A DNA stretch of 64,000 nt from Methanoculleus sp. (GCA_018433835.1 JAHDQM010000011.1:62001-126000); one strand, 5' to 3'; numbered from the stretch's first letter, positions 28,227-37,145 are shown. Translations and numbers: made by a program. Notes: generated by a model from the letters alone, not told the origin.

Positions 28227-29387
28227 ATGTATCTCGATAACGATGACGAGAAGGTGCTCGCCGGCGAGTTCGGCGAGACACGCCGGAAGATGATGGAGAT
28301 CCTGGTCGCGCTCGGGAGGGTCTACGAGGCCGAGAAACTCGTCCCGATCGCGAGCGCCCAGGTGAGCGGTGCGTCCTATAAGACCATCGGGAAATGGGGG
28401 CTTTCCTGGCTGCAGAGCCTCAACGCCCGGGTGGCGGTCCCGACGGTCTTGAACCCCATCGGGATGCCGCGGGAAGGGTGGCAGGAGTTCGGGATCGGCG
28501 AGGAGTTCGCCCGCCGCCAGACGGAGGTCGTCGAGGCCTACCGGAGGCTCGGTATCAAGATCGAGTGCACCTGCACGCCCTACTACCTCCGCATCACGGA
28601 GTACGGGGAGCACCTGGCCTGGTCGGAGTCCTCAGCGGTTGCCTACGCGAACTCGGTCCTCGGCGCCCGGACCAACCGGGAAGGCGGGCCGAGCGCCCTT
28701 GCGGCGGCGATCGTCGGGAAGACCCCGTACTACGGGCTGCACATCGTCGAGAACCGGCGGCCGCAGGTCGTCGTCGAGGTGGAGAGCGGCACGGGTCCGT
28801 ATTCCAGCCACTGGGGCGCCATCGGCCACGTCGCCGGGAAGAAGGTGGGGAACCGGATCCCGATCTTTTCCGGGATCCGGCCGGGCCGCGACCAGTTGAA
28901 GGCGCTCGGCGCCGCGATGGCGGCGACCGGCGCGGTCGCGCTCTTCCACGTCGACAAGATCACCCCGGAGGCCCGGGTATTTTCGTTTGATACCAGCGAC
29001 CTCGACCGGGTGACGGTGAGCGAGGACGAGGTTGAGGCCCTCTTCGCAGAGACCGAGGTCGAGGCTGTCGCGGTCGGGTGCCCGCACTGCTCCGCCAACG
29101 AACTCCGGGAACTTGCGGAGCTTCTGCGGGGCAAGACGACGACGAAACCCTTCTACATCTTCGCTGCAAAGGGGGTCGCGCAGCACAACCCCGACCTCGT
29201 GGGCGTCATCGAGCGGAGCGGCGCCCGGGTGATCCCGGACACCTGCATGGTCGTCTCGCCCCGGATGGACGAGTTCCGCTCGATCATGGTGGACTCGGGC
29301 AAAGCCCTTGCCTACGTCCCGGGGATGTGCGGAGCGCTCGCCCGGATCGGGACGAGGAAGGAGTGCGTCGAGGTCGCGACGTCGTGA
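28227..29387 (+). CDS. Aconitase X large subunit, probable phosphomevalonate dehydratase
   Basis: A 386-residue aconitase X (AcnX) large-subunit protein starting MYLDNDDEKVLAGEFGETRR. Candidate Fe-S ligands are Cys114/Cys116 (IECTCTPYY), Cys285/Cys288 (GCPHCSANE) and Cys340 (DTCMVV). The archaeal enzyme dehydrates (R)-mevalonate 5-phosphate to trans-anhydromevalonate 5-phosphate and needs a separate small subunit (DUF126 type, ~130 residues). I do not see the small subunit in this window. The start codon follows the UbiD stop directly, so ubiX, ubiD and acnX form one operon making isopentenyl phosphate for archaeal lipids. Confidence 0.9.
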   Translation: MYLDNDDEKVLAGEFGETRRKMMEILVALGRVYEAEKLVPIASAQVSGASYKTIGKWGLSWLQSLNARVAVPTVLNPIGMPREGWQEFGIGEEFARRQTEVVEAYRRLGIKIECTCTPYYLRITEYGEHLAWSESSAVAYANSVLGARTNREGGPSALAAAIVGKTPYYGLHIVENRRPQVVVEVESGTGPYSSHWGAIGHVAGKKVGNRIPIFSGIRPGRDQLKALGAAMAATGAVALFHVDKITPEARVFSFDTSDLDRVTVSEDEVEALFAETEVEAVAVGCPHCSANELRELAELLRGKTTTKPFYIFAAKGVAQHNPDLVGVIERSGARVIPDTCMVVSPRMDEFRSIMVDSGKALAYVPGMCGALARIGTRKECVEVATS

Positions 29388-29468
29388 ACGGGACGGCGAT
29401 CCGAAATCCCCGTCAAACTTTTTTATGCGGTGCTTTGACTCCGGATAACGGTGCTCAAACTCGATTCC
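29388..29468. other. Spacer after the AcnX gene with a T-rich stretch
   Basis: CAAACTTTTTTATGCGG at about 29414-29430 could serve as a T-run terminator of the mevalonate-variant operon, or as a TATA element (TTTTTTATG) for transcription of the hairpin array that follows. No reading frame of interest. Confidence 0.35.
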
Positions 29469-29650
29469 TCGAAACCCTTCGGGTTTCTCGAACTCCGTCC
29501 CTTCGGGACGTCGTTCTGCGGAACCTCGCAATCGAAAACTCTTCGGGTTTTCTCAAGCTCCGGCCCTTCGGCCCGTCGCACCCTTCAGCCCGTCGCAATC
29601 GAAAACCCTTCGGGTATTCTCAAGCTTCGCTCCTACGGAGCGTCGCAACC
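29469..29650 (+). repeat. Three tandem ~65-bp units, each with two small TTC-loop hairpins
   Basis: Units start at 29469, 29532 and 29599, each with TCGAAA and each running to a GTCG(CAA) boundary. Each unit holds an A/T-flanked hairpin (GAAACCC-TTC-GGGTTTC at 29471-29487; GAAAACTC-TTC-GGGTTTTC in unit 2; GAAAACCC-TTC-GGGTATTC with one mismatch in unit 3). Each then has a second, GC-rich hairpin (GTCCC-TTC-GGGAC; GGCC-CTTC-GGCC; CGCTCC-TAC-GGAGCG). Loop letters are nearly constant while stems vary with compensating changes, which points to selection on structure. Function is unknown: an RNA, a processing region between operons or a terminator array are possible. Confidence 0.7.
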
Positions 29651-29710
29651 CACAACGTTCTTAATACGAAAGAAGCATAGATGCGCTTATCGGCCAAACA
29701 GGGGAGATGT

Positions 29711-29983
29711 ATGACGCAGAGGAAAAATATCGACACAATGCGGCGCAAGAGGGACGTCGACGGGCTGGTTGAGGCGCTTTTAGACCCGGCCGAGAGTGTG
29801 CGGCTGACCGCGGCCGAAGCCCTCGGCACCGTCGGCGACGAACGGGCTCTCGAGGCGCTTGAGCGGCTGAAGTTCTCGGACCCGGACGCGGGCGTCAGGC
29901 GGGCCGCGTCGCTTGCCCACGCCAGGGTGGTCGAGAGGCTCGCGGAGAAGAAGGTCGTGGAGCGGCTGCCCCGCGGGACGTAG
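29711..29983 (+). CDS. Small HEAT-repeat protein
   Basis: A 90-residue alpha-helical protein with two to three PBS-lyase/HEAT-type repeats (DVDGLVEALLDPAESVRLTA; AEALGTVGDERALEALERL; then DPDAGVRRAASLAHARVVE). These form a short protein-binding solenoid. The ATG at MTQRKN was chosen because GGGGAG lies seven bases before it; the open frame continues ten codons upstream without support. It is the first of four HEAT-repeat genes within 7.5 kb. No partner is known. Confidence 0.78.
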   Translation: MTQRKNIDTMRRKRDVDGLVEALLDPAESVRLTAAEALGTVGDERALEALERLKFSDPDAGVRRAASLAHARVVERLAEKKVVERLPRGT

Positions 29984-30024
29984 GCGGGCGGTCCCAAACC
30001 TCTCCTCCCGGTCCATCCGGTAAG

Positions 30025-30034
30025 GCATATATAC
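30025..30034 (+). promoter_or_regulatory. TATA box of the second small HEAT gene
   Basis: GCATATATAC lies about 38 bp upstream of the ATG at 30072, with the likely transcription start near 30055-30060. A purine-rich GGGGAAGGATCAGGAG follows as a leader with ribosome-binding potential. Confidence 0.55.
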
Positions 30035-30071
30035 CGCCGGGACGTCTACGGGGAAGGATCAGGAGATTGCT

Positions 30072-30350
30072 ATGGCGACAATCGATGAGGTCGATACCAT
30101 GCGCGACGACCGGGACGTCGACGGGCTGATCCGGGCGCTGGACGATGAGGACGAGTTCGTCCGGTCGCAGGCGGCCCTCTCCCTCGGGACGCTCGCCGAC
30201 CAGAAGGCGCGGGAACCGCTTGAGAGGATGCGACGCGAGGACCCGAGCGCCTCCGCACGGGAAGCGGCCGCGACCGCGTATAAATGGGTGGTCGGCCGGC
30301 TCCAGGAGATCGAGGCGACCCGGGAGCCTAAAACCCCGCCGACCCGGTAA
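30072..30350 (+). CDS. Small HEAT-repeat protein, paralogue
   Basis: A 92-residue relative of the preceding small HEAT protein, with the same opening (DEVDTMRDDRDVDGLIRALD against NIDTMRRKRDVDGLVEALLD) and repeats such as DEFVRSQAALSLGTLADQKA. The pair looks like an old tandem duplication. It has its own TATA box and stops seven bases before the convergent permease gene. Function is unknown beyond a probable protein-protein scaffold. Confidence 0.8.
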   Translation: MATIDEVDTMRDDRDVDGLIRALDDEDEFVRSQAALSLGTLADQKAREPLERMRREDPSASAREAAATAYKWVVGRLQEIEATREPKTPPTR

Positions 30351-30357
30351 CACCGGG

Positions 30358-31638
30358 TCACAGGACGACGAAGTTGAGCCAGAGGATGGCAGTGCCGATC
30401 GCGACCGTGACGAAGAGCACGAGCATCCCCACCTTCAGGAACTCTACGAACGATATGGAATAGCCGTCCCGTGCGGCGATCCCGAGCACGACGACGTTTG
30501 CCGACGCCCCGATAGCCGTGCCGTTCCCGCCGAGGCATGCGCCGAGCGAGAGCGCCCACCAGAGCGGGTAGGTGTCCATCGAGGCGCCCATATCCTGGAT
30601 CAGGGGGATCAGGGTGGCGGTGAGCGGGATGTTGTCGACGATAGCGGATGCGATCGCCGAGAACCAGGCGATGATCAGCATGGCCTCCCCCTGCGAATGG
30701 ACGTTGTTCACGACAAACCCGGCGACGGTCGCGATCGTCCCGGTCTCGACGAGGGCACCGACGACGACGAAGAGCCCGCCGAAGAAGAAGAGAGCCGGCC
30801 ACTCGATCTTCTCAAAGATCTCTTCAGGTGGCTGCCTGCTCCAGAAGAGGAGGAGCGATGCGCCGATCAGGGCGACGAGGGCGGGTTCCAGGCCGAGGAG
30901 ATCGTGGACGAAAAACATCCCGACGACGAGCGCGATGATGATAATCGATTTATTGAAGAGCGACCGGTCGCGGATCGCCTCCTGCTCGTTTAAGTCCGCA
31001 AGCGTCTTTGCGATCTCATCCTGAGCGGCGGCCGAGACCAGGAGCTGCTTTCTGTAGATGAGGAAGAGCATCCCCATGACGACGACCAGGTTGACGACCA
31101 TGGTGGGGCCGAGGTTGATCAGGAACTCGTTGAACGTCAGGCCGGCGGCCGAACCGATCATGATGTTCGGGGGGTCGCCGATGAGCGTCGCCGCCCCGCC
31201 GATGTTGGAGGCGAATATCTCGGCGATGAGGAAGGGCAGGGGGGTGATCCGCATCACGTTCGCGATGTAAAGCAGCATCGGGGTGAGGAGGAGGACCGTG
31301 GTGACGTTGTCGAGGAAGGCGCTCGTGACCGCCGTCACGAGCGAGAAGAGCAGCAGCACCCGCATCGGGCTTCCTTTTGCAAGTTTGGCCGTCTTGATCG
31401 CGATGTACTCGAAGAGGCCGCTGCCGCGGGCGGTGTTGACGATGATCATCATCCCCATCAGGAGGAAGATGGTGCCGAGGTCGATGTACTCCGGGATCTT
31501 CTCCCACGGGACGATGTGGAGGAAGACGATGACCGAGGCGCCGAGCATCGCCGCCACCGCACGGTGGATCCGCTCGTCGATGATGAGCGCGTAGGTGAAG
31601 AGGAAGACCGCGATGGCGATCAGTTCCGGGCCGATCAC
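30358..31638 (-). CDS. ArsB/NhaD-type anion or Na+/H+ transporter
   Basis: A 426-residue membrane protein of the ion-transporter (IT) superfamily with about 11-12 helices. Diagnostic parts are LDNVTTVLLLTPMLLYIANV, ASNIGGAATLIGDPPNIMIG in the first half and VDNIPLTATLIPLIQD, GACLGGNGTAIGASANVVV in the second, the two inverted discontinuous helices that bind the substrate. Family members move arsenite, dicarboxylates or Na+/H+; the NhaD-like pattern makes an Na+/H+ or anion role most plausible. A GTG start after GGTGGGGAGGC was chosen; an ATG 13 codons upstream is the alternative. Confidence 0.85.
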   Translation of the reverse strand: MIGPELIAIAVFLFTYALIIDERIHRAVAAMLGASVIVFLHIVPWEKIPEYIDLGTIFLLMGMMIIVNTARGSGLFEYIAIKTAKLAKGSPMRVLLLFSLVTAVTSAFLDNVTTVLLLTPMLLYIANVMRITPLPFLIAEIFASNIGGAATLIGDPPNIMIGSAAGLTFNEFLINLGPTMVVNLVVVMGMLFLIYRKQLLVSAAAQDEIAKTLADLNEQEAIRDRSLFNKSIIIIALVVGMFFVHDLLGLEPALVALIGASLLLFWSRQPPEEIFEKIEWPALFFFGGLFVVVGALVETGTIATVAGFVVNNVHSQGEAMLIIAWFSAIASAIVDNIPLTATLIPLIQDMGASMDTYPLWWALSLGACLGGNGTAIGASANVVVLGIAARDGYSISFVEFLKVGMLVLFVTVAIGTAILWLNFVVL

Positions 31639-31830
31639 GCCTCCCCACCCCGGCAAGGGTCGGAAGCGGTGAGGCATGCTGCGAGGGATTGACGATGGGT
31701 CATGGAACTCCCCAAAAAGAATGAATCGTAGAATTCAGGTATGCATGATTCTCCCATAATCATGCCGATCCGCACTGCCTGAAGGAGGGTGAATCCCGGG
31801 CATCTACTGCGCTCGAAATCCCAACCGGGT

Positions 31831-34533
31831 TCAGCTCGCCGCGGGGCCCTCGCCCGCACCTCTGCTTCGCAGCACGATTATCTTGTAAACCTCCCCGGCG
31901 AGCAGCACCGGCAGGCCGAGCAGGGCGAGCAGCCCCCAGTCGCCGAGGGTCAGCGGTGCGGTTCCGAGGAAGGTCTGCAGGACCGGGACGTAGACCACCA
32001 GCGCCTGGAGGGCGAGGCTCCCGAGGATCGCGAAGAACAGGGTGGGGTTCGAGAAGAGCCCGCTCCGGTGGAGCGGGAACCGGAACGACCGGAAGTTCAG
32101 CACGTTGTAAAGCTCGAAGATGATGAGGCCGGAAAAAGCCATCGTCCGCGCCCGGTCGAGGTCGGCCTCGTAGAGCCCCAGGAAGACGTAGATGGTCAGG
32201 AAACCGAGCCATACCCCGAGGATGAGGACGATGAGGTAGGCGTTCCGGGTTAGGATGGACTCTCCGGGATCCCGCGGCCGCCTCTGCATGACGTCCCGCT
32301 CGGCGGGTTCGAGACCGAGCGCGATGGCGGTGAGCCCGTCCGTGACCAGGTTGATCCAGAGGATCTGGATGGGAATGAGGATCAGCGGCAGGCCGAGGAG
32401 GAGCCCGCCGACGATCGCGACCATCTCCCCGACGTTGGAGGAGAGGAGGTAGCGGGTGAACCGGGCGATGTTGTCGTACTCCCGCCTCCCTTCCTCGACG
32501 CCGGCGACGATGCTTGCGAAGTTGTCGTCCACGAGCACCATGTCGCTCGACTCCTTGGCGACGTCCGTCCCCTTGATCCCCATGGCAATCCCGATGCTCG
32601 CCTTCTTCAGCGCCGGCGCATCGTTGACGCCGTCGCCGGTCATGGCAATGACCTCCCGGTCGCGGGCGAGGATATCGATCACCCGGAGTTTGTGCTCCGC
32701 CGTGACCCGGGAAAGGACTTTTGTAGTCCGGAGACGGTTTTCGAGTTCATCGTCGGCCAGTGCCTCGAGATCGGTCCCGGTCAGCGCCCCTACGCTCGAC
32801 AGGCCGAGGTCCCGGGCGATGGCGTAGGCGGTCAGCGGGTTGTCCCCCGTGATCATGATCACGTCGATCCCGGCGCTCCGACAGAGCCGGATCGCCTCCG
32901 CCGCCTCGGGCCGCGGGGGATCGACGATCCCGGCAAACCCGAGAAAGATCAGGTCCGTCTCCACCGTCTCCTCAGTCCACTCGAGACCATCCGGGAGCGG
33001 GCGGTACGCCGCCCCGAGCACCCGGAGCCCGCCGGACGCGTAATCCCCGATCTCCGCGAGGAGCGCTTCGCGGATGTCGTCGGTGAGCGGCACGACCGAG
33101 TCTCCCCGGAACAGCCGGGACGAGCGGGCGAGAAGCACCTCCGGCGCCCCCTTCACGTAGGCGACATATCCCCCCTCTTCGGGGTAGATGATCGTCATCC
33201 GCTTCCGGGTGGAGTTGAACGAGAATTCCCTCGCCGCCTCCGGGGCATCTTCGCGGGAGAGGCCGGCCTTCGCCGCCGCGACCACGAACGCACCCTCGGT
33301 CGGCGTGCCGAAGATCCGCCACCCCCCCTCCTCGAGAGAGAGGGTCGCGTGGTTGCAGAGGAGGACGGTGCGCAGGAACCGCGCGAGCCCCGGGTCCGCG
33401 AGGGGGTCGATTGGGCTGCCCTCACGGATGAACTCCCCATCCGGGGCATACCCGGTCCCGGTGACCGCGACCTCGGCGTCGGGCGTCTTCACCCGGACGA
33501 CTGCCATCTCGTTCCGGGTGAGCGTCCCGGTCTTGTCGGTGCAGATCACCGAGACCGCGCCGAGGGTCTCCGAAGCCGGGAGATGGCGGATCAGGCAGTT
33601 CCTCCGCATCATGTTCTTGATGCCGAGGGCGAGCGTGAGCGTCACGACCGCCGGGAGACCTTCCGGGATCACCGCCACCGCGAGCGAGACGCCGATGAGG
33701 AACATCTCCAGGAACCCCCGCTGCTGCAGGAGACCGACGGCGACGACGAACACGGCTATACCGACGGCGATCAGCCCGAGGTCGCGGCCGAGGCGGTCCA
33801 TCTGCCGGGAGAGGGGCGTCGTTTCTTCCTCGACCCGCTGCGAGAGCCCGGCGATCATGCCGAACTCGGTGTTCATCCCGGTGGCGACGACCACGCCCCG
33901 TCCCCGCCCATTTACCACCGTCGTGCCGGCAAACGCCATGTTGCTCTGCTCGGCGAGAGCAGTCCCGGCAGGGAGCGAATCCGGCGCCTTCTCGACGGGC
34001 GACGACTCGCCGGTCAGCGGCGCCTCGTCCACCTCAAGCGACGTCGCCTCGACGATAGAGAGATCGGCGGGCACCCGCTCTCCCATCTCGAGGATGACGA
34101 GGTCACCCGGCACGAGCCCCGAGGCATCGATCTCCTGCTGCTCCCCGCCCCGGACGACCACGGCCCGCTGGACGAGCATCTTCTTCAGCGCCTCGATCGC
34201 CTCGCCGGCCTGCCACTCCTGGGAGAACCCGAGTATGGCGTTTAAGACGACGATGATGAGGATGGCGGCGGCGTCGACGGCCTCGCCGACGAGGAACGAT
34301 ATCGCCGCCGCGATGACCAGGATGACAATCAGGACGCTCTTGAACTGCCGGAGGAAGACCTGGAGGCGGGTCTCCCGGGCTTCCTCGCGGAGGACGTTTT
34401 TTCCGTAGCGCTGCAGCCGCTCCTCCGCTTCTCCCGGGCTTAAGCCCAACAGGCCGGTGCCGAGTTCCCGGCGGACCTCTTCCGCGGAGAGGGTGTACCA
34501 GTCAGGCAGAGGCCTCCCTCCCACGGGCAGCAC
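31831..34533 (-). CDS. P2-type cation-transporting ATPase (Ca2+-like)
   Basis: A 900-residue P-type ATPase with an N-terminal cation-ATPase domain (WYTLSAEEVRRELGTG), ten probable membrane helices and the actuator motif APLTGESSPVEK. M4 contains AVIPEGLPAVVT (PEGLP, the P2A/Ca2+ signature), the phosphorylation site is CTDKTGTLTRNEM, and the hinge is MTGDGVNDAPALKKASIGIAMG. The C-terminal helices end in a short tail. It uses ATP to export Ca2+ or a similar cation. Start: the minus-strand TATA box at 34587-34596 makes the far-upstream ATG impossible. The first GTG after it (VLPVGGRPLPDW) follows an AGGAG and was chosen, though the GTG three codons later is possible. Confidence 0.93.
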   Translation of the reverse strand: MLPVGGRPLPDWYTLSAEEVRRELGTGLLGLSPGEAEERLQRYGKNVLREEARETRLQVFLRQFKSVLIVILVIAAAISFLVGEAVDAAAILIIVVLNAILGFSQEWQAGEAIEALKKMLVQRAVVVRGGEQQEIDASGLVPGDLVILEMGERVPADLSIVEATSLEVDEAPLTGESSPVEKAPDSLPAGTALAEQSNMAFAGTTVVNGRGRGVVVATGMNTEFGMIAGLSQRVEEETTPLSRQMDRLGRDLGLIAVGIAVFVVAVGLLQQRGFLEMFLIGVSLAVAVIPEGLPAVVTLTLALGIKNMMRRNCLIRHLPASETLGAVSVICTDKTGTLTRNEMAVVRVKTPDAEVAVTGTGYAPDGEFIREGSPIDPLADPGLARFLRTVLLCNHATLSLEEGGWRIFGTPTEGAFVVAAAKAGLSREDAPEAAREFSFNSTRKRMTIIYPEEGGYVAYVKGAPEVLLARSSRLFRGDSVVPLTDDIREALLAEIGDYASGGLRVLGAAYRPLPDGLEWTEETVETDLIFLGFAGIVDPPRPEAAEAIRLCRSAGIDVIMITGDNPLTAYAIARDLGLSSVGALTGTDLEALADDELENRLRTTKVLSRVTAEHKLRVIDILARDREVIAMTGDGVNDAPALKKASIGIAMGIKGTDVAKESSDMVLVDDNFASIVAGVEEGRREYDNIARFTRYLLSSNVGEMVAIVGGLLLGLPLILIPIQILWINLVTDGLTAIALGLEPAERDVMQRRPRDPGESILTRNAYLIVLILGVWLGFLTIYVFLGLYEADLDRARTMAFSGLIIFELYNVLNFRSFRFPLHRSGLFSNPTLFFAILGSLALQALVVYVPVLQTFLGTAPLTLGDWGLLALLGLPVLLAGEVYKIIVLRSRGAGEGPAAS

Positions 34534-34586
34534 TTCTGCCGGGTTCTCCTGTCGGCACGGGCATATGTTCTCGGTTCTGCGCCGGG

Positions 34587-34596
34587 CTATAAAAAG
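34587..34596 (-). promoter_or_regulatory. TATA box of the P-type ATPase gene
   Basis: On the minus strand the sequence reads CTTTTTATAG, about 55-60 bp before the chosen GTG. This places transcription initiation near 34562-34565 and rules out the 34611 start. Confidence 0.5.
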
Positions 34597-34756
34597 ATAT
34601 AGAGATCGCATCCGCCTGTCCGTGAAAGAGCCACAACGGGTGCCGGGGCGGCCGGACGGATCGCCGGCCGCCTGCCGTTTGTGGTCCCGATACCATTATA
34701 TCTCCCGGCCGAACCGATCAGGCCGGGTCGAGAGTCCGGCCCCGGGAGGAATGACG

Positions 34757-35302
34757 ATGAGCAGAATAGCAGTCCTGATCACGGATATGTTCGAGGACGT
34801 CGAGTACACGAAGCCCGCGGAGGCGTTCAGGGAGGCCGGCCACGACCTCGTCCACATCGGCCTCTCCGCGGGGGAGACCGTGCACGGGAAGAAGGAACAG
34901 ACACCGGTTAAAATCGACCGCGCCGCATCGGACGTATCGGCGGACGATTTCGACGCGCTCTTCATACCGGGCGGCTACTCGCCCGACAAACTCCGGGCCC
35001 ACGATGCGCCCGTCGAGTTCGTGCGTCGCTTTGTCGAGAGCGGCAAACCGGTCCTCGCCATATGCCACGCGCCCCAGCTCCTGATCACCGCGCAGGTGCT
35101 CGAGGGGCGGAAGATCACCGGCTGGAAGTCCGTCATCCAGGACATCAAGAACGCCGGTGCGGAGTACATCGACCGGGAGGTTGCGATCGACGGCAACCTG
35201 GTCTCGAGCAGGAACCCGGACGATATCCCCGCGTTCATCGAGGCTTCACTTGCGAAGCTGAAGGAGCCCGTCGGCAGGAAGGCGGAGGCTGCAGAGCGGT
35301 GA
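34757..35302 (+). CDS. DJ-1/PfpI-family protein (intracellular protease/glyoxalase-like)
   Basis: A 181-residue single-domain DJ-1/PfpI protein. The nucleophile elbow AICHAPQLLI gives Cys103-His104. The strand start MSRIAVLITDMFEDVEYTKP carries the conserved acidic residues, and ALFIPGGYSPDKLRAHD is typical. Members act as deglycases, glyoxalases or stress chaperones; the protease label is historical. ATG MSRIAV was chosen because GGAGG lies seven bases before it, while the ATG two codons earlier is too close. CATTATATC at 34694-34702 is the likely TATA box. The gene is divergent from the ATPase. Confidence 0.92.
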   Translation: MSRIAVLITDMFEDVEYTKPAEAFREAGHDLVHIGLSAGETVHGKKEQTPVKIDRAASDVSADDFDALFIPGGYSPDKLRAHDAPVEFVRRFVESGKPVLAICHAPQLLITAQVLEGRKITGWKSVIQDIKNAGAEYIDREVAIDGNLVSSRNPDDIPAFIEASLAKLKEPVGRKAEAAER

Positions 35303-35359
35303 GGCGGGAGCCCCGGCGCATAAACTCTTTATGGATGCGGCCCGCACCCACTCTTTGAG

Positions 35360-36562
35360 ATGAATCCTGCAGGTCTGCCGGGGGACTCACGGGAATGGGG
35401 CAGGCTTGCGATAATTGCTCTCGCCACGCTGCTCGCCGTTCTGCTGGACCTCCTCTTTAACACGGTCACGTACACCCATTTCTTCTACCTGGTTCTCATC
35501 CTCGCCGCGTTCTGGTACCGCAGAAGCGCAGTCGCCGTCGGGGTGCTGCTCGCGGGGGTCCACATCGCCGTCGAGTACCTCCTCTACGGCCCCCCGGGCC
35601 CGGGCATCTTCGTAAGCGCGGGGGTCTTCGTCGCCGCCGCGTACCTCCTCGGCTATCTCTTCGAACTCGCGGGCAGGCGTGGCGGCGGCCTGCACTTCCG
35701 CACCGGAGAGTCCGGCGCACCCGCGTGCGACCGGGATACGGGAAGGCTGATCGCCCGGCTCTCGAGCCGGGACCCGGAGACCCGCTACCAGGCGGCCGGG
35801 TGCCTGGGCGACGCGGGCGTTCCCGGCGCGGTCGAACCGCTCGCCGTCCTCCTCGCGGACCCGGAGGTCGGCGTCCGCTGGAAAGCGACGGAGGCCCTCG
35901 GGAAACTGGGTTCTCCGGCCGTCGGGCCGCTCGCCGGGGGCCTCCGGAGCGACGATGTCGATGTGCGATGGATGGCCGCGGTCGCTCTCGGCGAGATCGG
36001 GGATCCCGCGGCGATCCCGGCACTGATGGGAGCGCTCAACGACGAGGACGCCTACGTCCGGAGCAGGGCGGCCCTGGCGCTCGGGGCTATCGGTGAAGTC
36101 GCGCGGGAAGGGCTCGTTGCGAACCTCTCCACCGGAAACGAGCGCGTCAGGTGGGGGGCGGCTCTGGCGCTCGGGAGCATCGGCGGGGAGAGCGCCATCG
36201 CAGCTCTCATCGGTGCGCTCCGCGACCCCGACGGGGACGTGCGGCAGCAGGCCTGCGGTGCGCTCGGGGATATCGGCGAGCCTGCCCTGCCCTCTCTCAT
36301 CGAGGCGCTCCGGACGGACGACGAGGCGCTCCGGCAGGGGGCGATTGCCGCCCTCGATCTCGTCGGACGACCGGCGGTCGCTCCGCTCGCTCTAGCGCTC
36401 GGCACCGGTGATGATTGGCGCGTCCGCAGAGGAGCGGCGCGAGCCCTCGGGGAGATCGGTGAACGGCGGGCAACCGACGCCCTGATCCGGGCGCTCGACG
36501 ACGAGCGGGAGGAGGTGCGCGAGGCTGCCCGGGAGGCGCTCGGCAGCATCAGGAAGACATAA
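35360..36562 (+). CDS. Membrane-anchored HEAT-repeat protein
   Basis: A 400-residue protein. The first ~105 residues form three to four membrane helices (LAIIALATLLAVLLDLLF, FFYLVLILAAFWY, VAVGVLLAGVHIAVEYLL, GIFVSAGVFVAAAYLLGYLF), the layout seen in front of archaeal sensor kinases. The rest (about 125-400) is eight to nine 31-residue HEAT/PBS-lyase repeats with the pattern DPexxVRxxAaxALGxiGdxxA. So a sensor-like membrane part carries a solenoid in place of a kinase. The TATA-like TAAACTCTTTATG at 35321-35333 is about 27 bp before the ATG, so the transcript is nearly leaderless. It is followed by another HEAT protein and a histidine kinase. Confidence 0.85.
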   Translation: MNPAGLPGDSREWGRLAIIALATLLAVLLDLLFNTVTYTHFFYLVLILAAFWYRRSAVAVGVLLAGVHIAVEYLLYGPPGPGIFVSAGVFVAAAYLLGYLFELAGRRGGGLHFRTGESGAPACDRDTGRLIARLSSRDPETRYQAAGCLGDAGVPGAVEPLAVLLADPEVGVRWKATEALGKLGSPAVGPLAGGLRSDDVDVRWMAAVALGEIGDPAAIPALMGALNDEDAYVRSRAALALGAIGEVAREGLVANLSTGNERVRWGAALALGSIGGESAIAALIGALRDPDGDVRQQACGALGDIGEPALPSLIEALRTDDEALRQGAIAALDLVGRPAVAPLALALGTGDDWRVRRGAARALGEIGERRATDALIRALDDEREEVREAAREALGSIRKT

Positions 36563-36588
36563 CACCAGCGAAGGTGCACCTGAATGCT

Positions 36589-37116
36589 ATGACCGACAGG
36601 ACCCGGATCGAGGAACTGATCGCCGATCTCCGGCAGGGCCCTCTCGCGGCGCGCCGGGCGGCGACCGCCGAGCTCGGGACAGGCGGAGAAGCTGCAGTCG
36701 AGCCGCTCATCGCCGCAATGCAGGCCGGAGACAACGAAGTCCGGTGGTACGCCGCCCGTGCGCTCGTGCAGATCGGAGAAGCGGCGATCGACCCCCTCCT
36801 TGCGGCGATGCGCGCCGCCGAAGACCGGGACTTCCGACGATACGCCACGGCGGCTCTCGCGGGGATCGGCGAACCTGCCATCGAACCCCTCGTCGCCGTC
36901 ATCGAGAGCGCCGATGCGGACCTCCAGCCGTTCGCCGCGCTGGCCCTCTGCAGGATCGGCGAGCCGGCGGTCGAACCGCTCCTCCGCCTGATGGAGAGCC
37001 CAGACCCGAAGACGCAGGAGCGCGCCGCACTCCTCCTCTGGAAGATGGGAGAGCCGGGAGCCGGGCCGCTCACCGAAGCACTGGAGGCAGGCAGCCGATC
37101 CGCGAATAATAAATGA
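36589..37116 (+). CDS. HEAT-repeat protein
   Basis: A 175-residue soluble HEAT/PBS-lyase solenoid of about five repeats (EAAVEPLIAAMQAGDNEVRW; EAAIDPLLAAM; EPAIEPLVAVI; EPAVEPLLRLM). It follows the membrane HEAT gene by 26 nt and precedes the histidine kinase by 29 nt, so all three are probably one transcript. It may interact with the kinase or membrane solenoid; this is inference. ATG MTDRTRIEELI was chosen; a GTG five codons upstream lacks a ribosome-binding site. Confidence 0.85.
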   Translation: MTDRTRIEELIADLRQGPLAARRAATAELGTGGEAAVEPLIAAMQAGDNEVRWYAARALVQIGEAAIDPLLAAMRAAEDRDFRRYATAALAGIGEPAIEPLVAVIESADADLQPFAALALCRIGEPAVEPLLRLMESPDPKTQERAALLLWKMGEPGAGPLTEALEAGSRSANNK

Positions 37117-37145
37117 TCCGGAAGCCTTCAGATCAATAGGGTCTG

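Noticed and set aside
29078..29680. 200-codon plus-strand frame over the end of the AcnX gene and the hairpin array
   Set aside because: It overlaps AcnX in another frame and its second half merely translates the hairpin repeats.
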